Shown here: in pieces, positions 53,245 through 60,192 of the stretch
How positions within the stretch are numbered: the stretch's first letter is position 1
How the letters are laid out: every line of letters starts with the position of its first letter
NCBI GenBank assembly: GCA_003569365.1
Contig: BGOS01000011.1
Span: forward strand, 39,189 to 103,188
Reading direction: 5' to 3'
Source: Anaerolineaceae bacterium
GTDB taxonomy: Bacteria > Chloroflexota > Anaerolineae > Anaerolineales > UBA11657
DNA length: 64,000 bases
The notes under the pieces: model-generated
What the model was told of the DNA's origin: nothing
Seen by the model: only the letters and a program-made list of their open reading frames with translations
Databases searched by the model: none
Program-made: the position numbers and the translations under genes

Positions 53245-54666
53245 ATGGCTTTGTTGCGCGCGATAAGCCGCTATTTCATGGCATATCCCGCGCTGCGCGC
53301 GTGCGCCAAGGTTGTGGTGGGCGTGTCCGGCGGCGCGGACAGCGTGGCGCTGCTGCATGCGCTGCTGGCACTGCCGGCGGCGGAACGCCCGGCTGTGTGG
53401 GTGGCGCATTTGGATCATGCACTGCGGCCCGCGTCTGAAGGCGATGCGCAGTTTGTGCGTGAACTGGCAGCGCAGTGGCAGCTGGGCTGCACCTGTGAGC
53501 GGCGCATGGTGCGGGAGACGGCAGCGCGCCTGCAGCTTTCAATTGAAATGGCGGCGCGCCACGAGCGCTATGAGTTCTTGGCTGCGGTTGCGCAGGCGCA
53601 GGGCGCGGCTGCGGTGTTGGTGGCGCACAACGCGGATGACCAAGCCGAGACGGTGCTGCTGCGCTTGTTGCGCGGCGCCGGGCTGGCCGGACTGCGCGGC
53701 ATGCGGCCGCTGAGCCGCGTGCCCGGTGCGCCGCAGCTGCTGCTGGGGCGGCCGCTGCTAACGGTGCCACGCGCAGCCATTGACGCATACTGCGCGCAGC
53801 ACGGGCTGCAGCCGCGCCAGGACGCCAGCAACGCGGACCAGACAATCGGGCGCAATCGTGTGCGCCACCAGCTGCTGCCGGTACTGGAGGCAGCGCAGCC
53901 GCGCCTGCGCCGCATTCTTGGCCGCACGGCAGCGGTGCTGGCCAGTGAGTATGCGGTGGTGCAGCAAGCAGCAGACAGCGCCTGGGCGCACGCCGTGGTG
54001 GCCGCTCCATCCGGCCAGCTGGCGTTTGCACGCAAGCAGTTTGGCGCGCTGCTGCCAGCGCTGCAAGCCGAGCTGCTGCGGCGCGCGGTGCGCCTGCTGC
54101 AGCCGGCACTGCGCGATGTGGACTACGCGCCGATTGCAATTGCCTGCGAGTTTGTGCGCACAGCGGCCGTGCGCCAGCAGGTGCTGCTGCCGGGCGCGCT
54201 GGCGCTGCATGTGGAATACGAACGGCTGCTATTGCTGCCGGCTGCAATCGCGCCGGCACTGGCGGCGCAGCCATTCATGGATGGATGCAGTGCCGTGGCG
54301 GTGGGCGTGCCCGGGCGCACCAGCCTGGGTGCGTGCGGCTGGTGGCTGGAGGTAAGCGCGGCACCTATGCCGGCAGCTGTGCCCGACCGCTGGGCGGTGC
54401 AGTTTGCGCATCCGGCGCAGGCGCCGCTGGCGTTGCGCAGCGCACGCCGCGGCGAGCGTTTTCAACCGCTGGGGCTGCACGGGCACAGCCAAAGCGTGGC
54501 GCGCTTTTTGCAAAATGCAAAAGTACCGCAGGCGCTTCGCGCTGCCTGGCCATTGCTTTGCGCTAGCGAGCAGGTGGTGTGGGTTGGCGGCTGGCGCTTG
54601 GATGCGCGCGCACGCGCGCAGCCCGGCGCAGATACATGGCTGGCGCGCCTGCATCCGCCGGATTGA
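53245..54666 (+). CDS. tilS: tRNA(Ile)-lysidine synthase
   Basis: TilS adds lysine to C34 of the CAU-anticodon tRNA-Ile so that it reads AUA. The 473-aa protein begins at ATG 53245. The N-type PP-loop VSGGADSVALL is near residues 26-36. AHLDHALRP, a middle AHNADDQAETVLLRLLRGAGLAGL segment in which HNADDQAET is the second signature, and RNRVRHQLLPVL follow. The C-terminal domain (RRGERFQPLGLHGHSQSVAR) is present, as in the long TilS class. Confidence 0.95.
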   Translation: MALLRAISRYFMAYPALRACAKVVVGVSGGADSVALLHALLALPAAERPAVWVAHLDHALRPASEGDAQFVRELAAQWQLGCTCERRMVRETAARLQLSIEMAARHERYEFLAAVAQAQGAAAVLVAHNADDQAETVLLRLLRGAGLAGLRGMRPLSRVPGAPQLLLGRPLLTVPRAAIDAYCAQHGLQPRQDASNADQTIGRNRVRHQLLPVLEAAQPRLRRILGRTAAVLASEYAVVQQAADSAWAHAVVAAPSGQLAFARKQFGALLPALQAELLRRAVRLLQPALRDVDYAPIAIACEFVRTAAVRQQVLLPGALALHVEYERLLLLPAAIAPALAAQPFMDGCSAVAVGVPGRTSLGACGWWLEVSAAPMPAAVPDRWAVQFAHPAQAPLALRSARRGERFQPLGLHGHSQSVARFLQNAKVPQALRAAWPLLCASEQVVWVGGWRLDARARAQPGADTWLARLHPPD

Positions 54667-54731
54667 CGCAGCAGTTGCGCGCGCTGCGCTTATGAGCGCC
54701 AGCAGATATTAAGGTAGCAGGCGGGCGCGGG

Positions 54732-55643
54732 TTACGGCAGCAGCGTGACGGTTACGCCGCTGTCTTCCACTGGCAGTACAAACGTGCGGCAGGCAACCCC
54801 GGCTGTGGCAAAGGCAGCCTGCATTGCCGCTGCTATTTGTGCATGGTTGTGTGCCGCAAAGGCAGCCAGGCTGGGCCCGGCGCCGGATAACACAACTGCC
54901 GCAGCCCCCGCATCCAGCGCAGCCTGTTCCGCTGCGTCATAGCCGCGGATCAGCCCGCGCCGCAGCGGCTGGTGCAGCCTGTCTTGCATTGCCCAGCCCA
55001 GCAGCGCATAGTCTGCGGTTTGCAAAGCGCGCACCACCAGCGCTGCATGCCCAATGTTGAACGCTGCATCAGCCAGCGGCACCATGCCGGGCAGCGCAGC
55101 CCGCGCTTGAGTGGTGGCCAGTTCCACCGCCGGCAGTGCCAGCGCCACTTGCATGGCAGGCAGCGTAACGCGCGCGCAGCGCACATCGTTGCCCGCTGCG
55201 CTGGCCAGCGTTAGCCCGCCCAGCAGCGCTGCCGCAGCATTATCCGGGTGGCCTTCCAAGCTGTGGGCCAGCTGCAGCAACGCATGCGGATCTGCGGCAG
55301 CGCCACTGAGCGCTTGCGCAGCTGCAAGCCCGGCAACAATTGCCGCCGCACTGGAGCCCATGCCGGAGTTAAGCGGGATGTTGTTTTGGGCGCGCAGCTG
55401 CAGTGTGCCGGGCGGCGCGCCGGCATGCGCTTGCCAGTAGGCACGCGCAGCGCGCAGTACAAGGTTGCGCTCATCTCTTGGCAGCGTGGCGGCGCCTTCG
55501 CCGTGCTGCTCCACTTGCAGGCTGCCGCCCGCGGATCCGACACTGAGTTCGATCTCGTTGCGCAGGCCAAGCGCCAGTGCCAGGCTGTCAAAGCCCGGCC
55601 CGAGGTTGGCACTGGTTGCCGGCACGGAAACTCGCACACGCAT
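54732..55643 (-). CDS. thrB: Homoserine kinase
   Basis: A 303-aa GHMP-family kinase that makes O-phosphohomoserine for threonine. VPATSANLGPGFDSLALAL is near the N-terminus. The ATP-binding glycine loop is PLNSGMGSSAAAIVAGL. The late motif VLSGAGPSLAAF is the third GHMP signature. It follows hom by 3 bases. thrC is not in the window. Confidence 0.95.
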   Translation of the reverse strand: MRVRVSVPATSANLGPGFDSLALALGLRNEIELSVGSAGGSLQVEQHGEGAATLPRDERNLVLRAARAYWQAHAGAPPGTLQLRAQNNIPLNSGMGSSAAAIVAGLAAAQALSGAAADPHALLQLAHSLEGHPDNAAAALLGGLTLASAAGNDVRCARVTLPAMQVALALPAVELATTQARAALPGMVPLADAAFNIGHAALVVRALQTADYALLGWAMQDRLHQPLRRGLIRGYDAAEQAALDAGAAAVVLSGAGPSLAAFAAHNHAQIAAAMQAAFATAGVACRTFVLPVEDSGVTVTLLP

Positions 55644-55646
55644 GGG

Positions 55647-56669
55647 TCAGGCTCCAGTTTGCGAGCGGTGCAGCGCCAGAATATCTGCCAGCAGCGCAAA
55701 GCCGGTGGCTACGCCGCCCGCACCGGGGCCCACCAGCGTCACATCACCCAGCCCGGCGGTGCTGAAGGTGATGGCGTTGGTAATGCCGCTGACTGCAGCC
55801 AGCGGATGCGTGAGCGCCAGCCGCTGCGGCCGCACCTGCGCCGCATGTGCATCCACCGTTGCCACCAGCTTCCAGCGTTCGCCCGCGCTTGCGGCGGCTG
55901 CCATTGCCGCGGGAGTGAGCTGCGTGATGCCCTGCACCGCAACATCTTGCAGGCGCAGCGTCCGCCCCATCAGAGTGTTGGCGATGATTACAAGCTTGCA
56001 GGCAGCGTCATGGCCTTCCACATCGCCGGCCGGGTCGGCCTCCGCATAGCCGAGCGCCTGCGCCTCCGCCAGCGCTGCGGGGTAGGTTGCGCCAGCTTCC
56101 ATGCGCGTAAGCATGTAGTTGGTGGTGCCGTTAAGAATGCCGGCGCAGGCGCTGATGCCTGCGCCCTGCAGCAGTTCACTGCCAAGGCGCAGTGCGGGTG
56201 TGCCGCCCATCACCGTGCCTTCCACGCCCAGCGTTACGCGCTGTGCCCGCGCCAGCGCAGCCAGCGCGGCGTAGTGCAGCGCAACCGGCCCCTTGTTGGC
56301 CGTGACCACATGCCGCCCGCTGCGCAGCGCCGCCTGAATGTAGCCTGTGGCCGGCTCGCCAGTTTGTAGATTGGTGGGGCTGCATTCCACAATGATGTCT
56401 GCGTTGCCGGCAGTAATGACGCGCTCTGTGTCCCAATTGTGATGGTCGGCGGCCAGCGTGCTGAGCTGCGTGCCAGCGGCTGCCAACAGCGCAGCCGGCT
56501 GCAGCCCGGCCGCATGGTAAACGCTGCCATGGCGCTGCGTGGCAACGGCCACCACTTGCAGCTGCGCCCCGGTTTGCTGCGCCAGCGCTGCGCCACGCTC
56601 TTGAATAATCTGCACCAGGCCGCGGCCCACGCTGCCAAAACCAATCAGTGCCAGGCGGTAAGTTTTCAC
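55647..56669 (-). CDS. hom: Homoserine dehydrogenase
   Basis: A 340-aa NAD(P)-dependent oxidoreductase that reduces aspartate semialdehyde to homoserine. GFGSVGRGLVQ (9-19) is the nucleotide-binding loop. TANKGPVALHY, GVEGTVMGGTPAL, ILNGTTNYMLTRME and AEADPAGDVEGHDAACKLVI are standard family segments. It lacks the C-terminal ACT domain of the long form and so may not be threonine-inhibited in the usual way. It is 15 bases after the recombinase-like gene and 3 bases before thrB. Confidence 0.95.
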   Translation of the reverse strand: MKTYRLALIGFGSVGRGLVQIIQERGAALAQQTGAQLQVVAVATQRHGSVYHAAGLQPAALLAAAGTQLSTLAADHHNWDTERVITAGNADIIVECSPTNLQTGEPATGYIQAALRSGRHVVTANKGPVALHYAALAALARAQRVTLGVEGTVMGGTPALRLGSELLQGAGISACAGILNGTTNYMLTRMEAGATYPAALAEAQALGYAEADPAGDVEGHDAACKLVIIANTLMGRTLRLQDVAVQGITQLTPAAMAAAASAGERWKLVATVDAHAAQVRPQRLALTHPLAAVSGITNAITFSTAGLGDVTLVGPGAGGVATGFALLADILALHRSQTGA

Positions 56670-56684
56670 GCTGGCAGCTGCCTG

Positions 56685-57626
56685 CTATTTGCCGGCCAGC
56701 TGCCCAATGCGGCGGCGCACTTCAGACCACTGCACTTTGGAAACACCCAGCTTCCTGCGCAGCAGATCCGGCTCCAGATCAGCAAGGTAATCCGTGACGG
56801 CGCACTTCCAGCGCAGCCGGTCAAAGGTGATGCGTTGCGCGAGGCCGGCGTGGTTGGTGGTGTCTTCCAGCCAGTACTCCAGCAGGCGCACGGAGTATGG
56901 AAAGACGCGCGGGTTTTTTTTGGTGCGCGCAACGTAGTCTTCGTAGATGCCCACCCAGTCCGGGTCCACATCCACCCGGCGTTCCTTGTGGCGGTGGCGC
57001 TTGTCCGCGTAGCGCACATAAAGTGCGGGCGCTTTGCGGTTTGCAAAATCGAGATGGCGGTGCTCCAGCCGCGCCACTTCGCCCTTGCGCAGCCCGGTGT
57101 GCAACACCAGCGTGAGCAGTGCAAACGGGCGCGGGTCCGGCTTGAGCTTGCGCTCGCCGAAAGACTCGGCTGCACCCAGCGCCCGGTCCACTTCTGCGTC
57201 TGAGAGCAGCGCGGGCAGCGGGCTGCGCACCGATACGTTGATCACCGCATCAGCCGGGTCAGACTTAAGGCCGGCGTTTTGCGCAGCCCACTTGAAGAAT
57301 GATTTGAGCGCAGTGATGCGCCGGTCCAGCGATTTTGGCGCACACGGCACGGAACGGCCGGTCTGCAGCCACTTGATGAATTCGTTGAGTGATTTTGTGG
57401 TGAACTGGTTGAGCGCCGTGCCGGCGCCATAGTGGCCGGCCAGCAGCTGCACATCAATGCGGTAGTTCTTAATGGTGTTGCTGGACAGGCCGCTGCGCTT
57501 GAGGTGTTCGAGCCAGGCCACGCTGGCGGCGGCCAGTGCGGTGGTGGGATTCAGCCCGCGCGCGCCGATGCGCGCCGGCTTGGGCTTTTCGGCGGGGGAT
57601 TTCTTGGCGGCTGGCATGCGCGGCAA
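56685..57626 (-). CDS. Tyrosine recombinase-fold protein lacking the catalytic Tyr
   Basis: A 313-aa protein. After a basic N-terminus comes a SAM-like core-binding domain (about 32-118, WLEHLKRSGLSSNTIKNYR), then a catalytic-fold domain. HTGLRKGEVARL keeps the first catalytic Arg, and the beta-hairpin Lys is present (YADKRHRHKERR). The later HxxR box is altered to DRLR, and the final LGHxx...Y segment reads LGVSKVQWSEVRRRI with no tyrosine after it. DNA strand cleavage by the normal mechanism is therefore unlikely. It sits 16 bases after the LCP gene and 15 bases before hom. Confidence 0.8.
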   Translation of the reverse strand: MPRMPAAKKSPAEKPKPARIGARGLNPTTALAAASVAWLEHLKRSGLSSNTIKNYRIDVQLLAGHYGAGTALNQFTTKSLNEFIKWLQTGRSVPCAPKSLDRRITALKSFFKWAAQNAGLKSDPADAVINVSVRSPLPALLSDAEVDRALGAAESFGERKLKPDPRPFALLTLVLHTGLRKGEVARLEHRHLDFANRKAPALYVRYADKRHRHKERRVDVDPDWVGIYEDYVARTKKNPRVFPYSVRLLEYWLEDTTNHAGLAQRITFDRLRWKCAVTDYLADLEPDLLRRKLGVSKVQWSEVRRRIGQLAGK

Positions 57627-57642
57627 TTGCTCTGGCGCTGCT

Positions 57643-59139
57643 TCAGCCGCCGGCTGCCGGCGGAACTTGCACAGCCGTGCGCGGCAGCGGGCACGAGTTG
57701 TAGTCGCGCCCGAGCACTACCTGAAATTGATTTGGGCTTTCTATAACCGGGCGCTGCTCAACGCGGCTTTGGTCAAGATGAAATAGCGCGCGCAGCTTTG
57801 GCACTTGCGGATCCAATGGATTGCCAGTGTAGTTGAGAATGATTGTCTCTGCAACCGATGCTGCAGTTTTTGCCTGTGCAGCGCTTTCCAGCACAACAGC
57901 CTGCAGGCCCAGCTGGCGCACATTTTGCGCGGCCAGCTGCGCAGCGGGTGCCCAGCCGCTGCGGTCCAGCAGCTCCACCGTGTACACGGGCGGCGGCTGC
58001 CAATCCGGCAGCGAAAGCGCCTGCTGCAAAAATGGCTGCAGCTCCGGCGCGTTGGGCAGGTAGGCAGCCGGGAAGTGCACATCGCCCTCGTAACGCGTGA
58101 TCAGCGGCGGGCGCAGCACGCTGCCGCGCAGCTGGCTGCCGTCAAAGTTTGCAGCCAGCGGCACAAACTGCAGCACATCGCCCAGCTGCATGTTGGTTTG
58201 CACGGCGCTGGCAAACTGGCGGTAGAGCGCGGGCAGGCGCAGCAGCGTGCCGGACTGATGCAGGCGCGCCACAATCGCGCGCAATACATCCTGCTGGCGG
58301 CGCGAGCGGTCCTGGTCATCGCTGCCGTAGCGCAGGCGGGCATACCATTGCGCGGTTGCGCCATCCATTCGCTGCAGGCCGGGCTGCACGCGAAACTCGG
58401 TCCAGTTGCGCGGCTGGCTTGCGTCGAGGCCGGGCGCCTTGAGGATGCGGTCGGAAAAGTCGCACGGCACCGGCACTTCAATGCCGCCGAGCGTGTCCAC
58501 TATTTGAATAAACGCGGGGATGTCCACCCACACCACATAGTGCGCGGCAAAGCCAAAGTTGTAAAGCACCGTTTGCTGCGCCAGCGCCAGCGCGCCGTCC
58601 GGCGCAAAGCGCGCACTGCCCACGGCCGTGTTGATGGTGCCCATCGAGTTGCCCGGCAGGTATACATACAAGTCGCGCGGCAGTGATACCAGGTTCACCT
58701 GCCCGGTGGCGGTGTGCAGCGCAACCAGCACAATCGAGTCGGCGCGCCGGTCGCCGCTTGTCTCCACATCCGTGCCCAGCAGCAGCAGGTTTAGCTGGCC
58801 GCTGGCAACGGGCAGCGGCGCGGCACGCTCCGGGATGGCAACCAGCTGCGTGTGCACCGGCGTGGGATATTCAAGCAGCAGTTGCGGCAGGCGCGCTTGC
58901 GCTGCAGGGGTGGCAGGGGGCATGGGCGCAGCCGTGGCAACCGCGGATTGTGCAACGGCAGCCGGCATGGCTTTGGCGGCAAATGGGTTGGGCGTGGCTG
59001 CTGTTGGCTGCGCGGTGCTGCGCCCCGGGTTGAAGGCGTAAGCCAGCCCGCCGGCAGCTGCCAGCAGCAAGCTTAGTGCCAGCAATGGCAGCGCCCAGGC
59101 GCGGCGGGCGGGGCGTGTTCGCAGGTAAATCTCAGTCAT
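57643..59139 (-). CDS. LCP (LytR-CpsA-Psr) family protein
   Basis: A 498-aa extracytoplasmic LCP enzyme. One membrane helix near residues 14-36 is followed by an Ala/Pro/Thr linker. The LCP domain starts at LNLLLLGTDVETSGDRRADSI-like LLLLGTDVETSGDRRADS near residue 118, then VSLPRDLYVYLPG, INTAVG and ARLRYGSDDQDRSRRQQDVL. The LytR_C domain is near 378-470 (VELLDRSGWAPAAQLAAQN). The linker is longer than in the LCP at 10698-12224. It is 81 bases after the LysM gene. Confidence 0.92.
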   Translation of the reverse strand: MTEIYLRTRPARRAWALPLLALSLLLAAAGGLAYAFNPGRSTAQPTAATPNPFAAKAMPAAVAQSAVATAAPMPPATPAAQARLPQLLLEYPTPVHTQLVAIPERAAPLPVASGQLNLLLLGTDVETSGDRRADSIVLVALHTATGQVNLVSLPRDLYVYLPGNSMGTINTAVGSARFAPDGALALAQQTVLYNFGFAAHYVVWVDIPAFIQIVDTLGGIEVPVPCDFSDRILKAPGLDASQPRNWTEFRVQPGLQRMDGATAQWYARLRYGSDDQDRSRRQQDVLRAIVARLHQSGTLLRLPALYRQFASAVQTNMQLGDVLQFVPLAANFDGSQLRGSVLRPPLITRYEGDVHFPAAYLPNAPELQPFLQQALSLPDWQPPPVYTVELLDRSGWAPAAQLAAQNVRQLGLQAVVLESAAQAKTAASVAETIILNYTGNPLDPQVPKLRALFHLDQSRVEQRPVIESPNQFQVVLGRDYNSCPLPRTAVQVPPAAGG

Positions 59140-59220
59140 CGGATATCACAGCGCATGCGCTGCAGGCCACGCAGTAGCTGCGGGCAGAGCGGGGGTGCAG
59201 GCAAGCGCCATGCCGCCCGG

Positions 59221-60183
59221 TTATGGTGCGGCAGTCTTCGTGGGTGTTGGCGCAGGCGGCAGATAGATTGTGAATCCAAGGTAGATTTTTTCAGTGGTGA
59301 TGCAGTTGGCGCGCTGCAGCTCCTTGACCGAAATGTTGGAGCGCTCTGCCAGCACAATCAGAATGTCGCTGGCCTGAATGGTGTGGGGCACCCAAGCTGG
59401 CGGGTGCACGCAGGCCGTGGCCGTGCCCGCGGGTGTTGCGCTGGTTTTAGCGGCAGCGGCAAGCACTACAGAGGTAGAAGTGGCGGCTCTGAGCGTGGCT
59501 GTGCTGGCGGCTTTTTTGGTTGGCGCTGCGGTATTAGTTGGTGCGGCAGTTGCGGTTGCGGTGGCTTGCGTAGTTGCAGTGGCGCTTGCCGGCGCAGTTG
59601 CGGTGGGCTGCGGGCTGCTGGTTGCAGCAGCGGTGGGGGCTGCCGCAGTTGCGGAAGCGGGCACTGCGGTGGGGCTTGGCGCAGGCGGCAGTGCAGTAGC
59701 GGGCGCGGCTGCCACTGCCGCAGCCAGCGCCAGGCGTAGCGGCAGCGCAACCTGTTCGCTGTACACCTGCTGCTTGTCGCTCTTGCGCACCACAAAAAAT
59801 TCCACCGTATCTGAGCGGCAGGTGCCAGGCTGCGCCAGCGCGATCCGCAGTGCATTGCTGCCGCGCAGGCTGCCGCTCTGTGCGCTGCTGGCGGCCGACG
59901 GTGAAGAGCTGAGCCGGTTCCAAATTTCTTTGCACTGGGCGGGCCGCACTGCAAACCGGACGCTGCCATAGTTTGAGCCGGGGGGCAGCTGGTAATCAAA
60001 ACTGACGGCAGCTTCGCTGCTGCTCAGCGCCACAATTTCCACATTGCGAAAAATGGAAGCCGGCGCAGCCACAAGCATGTGCTGCTCGCTGAGCGTGAGC
60101 AGCAGCCCGCCAAAGACGGTGGCCACGCCCGCCAACCCCAACGCAATGCCCGCCAGCAGCGGGCGCACAATGAGAGTGCGCAT
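59221..60183 (-). CDS. Membrane-anchored LysM-domain protein
   Basis: A 320-aa protein with a membrane helix near residues 9-30, an extracytoplasmic beta-rich region (about 40-150) holding two Cys, a long Ala/Thr/Pro-rich linker (about 155-260), and a C-terminal LysM-like module (about 268-308, ASDILIVLAERSNISVKELQ, then ANCITTEKIYLGFTIYLP). LysM binds peptidoglycan or related glycans. A Cys in the linker end and one in the LysM could pair. It starts 9 bases after the pseudokinase gene, so cotranscription is likely. Confidence 0.8.
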   Translation of the reverse strand: MRTLIVRPLLAGIALGLAGVATVFGGLLLTLSEQHMLVAAPASIFRNVEIVALSSSEAAVSFDYQLPPGSNYGSVRFAVRPAQCKEIWNRLSSSPSAASSAQSGSLRGSNALRIALAQPGTCRSDTVEFFVVRKSDKQQVYSEQVALPLRLALAAAVAAAPATALPPAPSPTAVPASATAAAPTAAATSSPQPTATAPASATATTQATATATAAPTNTAAPTKKAASTATLRAATSTSVVLAAAAKTSATPAGTATACVHPPAWVPHTIQASDILIVLAERSNISVKELQRANCITTEKIYLGFTIYLPPAPTPTKTAAP

Positions 60184-60192
60184 TGCCGCAGG

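Noticed and set aside
54667..54731. Possible T-box or leader control for threonine genes
   Set aside because: The gap downstream of tilS and thrB is convergent, so no leader could lie there, and the operon's own start is at 63102.
55248..56369. A 373-codon plus-strand frame across thrB and hom
   Set aside because: It spans two genes on the other strand and has no homology-like pattern.
56685..57626. Recombinase-like gene as the mark of an integrated element
   Set aside because: No attachment-site repeats, cargo or tRNA-end duplication are visible, and the gene is embedded in an operon-like run with a degenerate active site.
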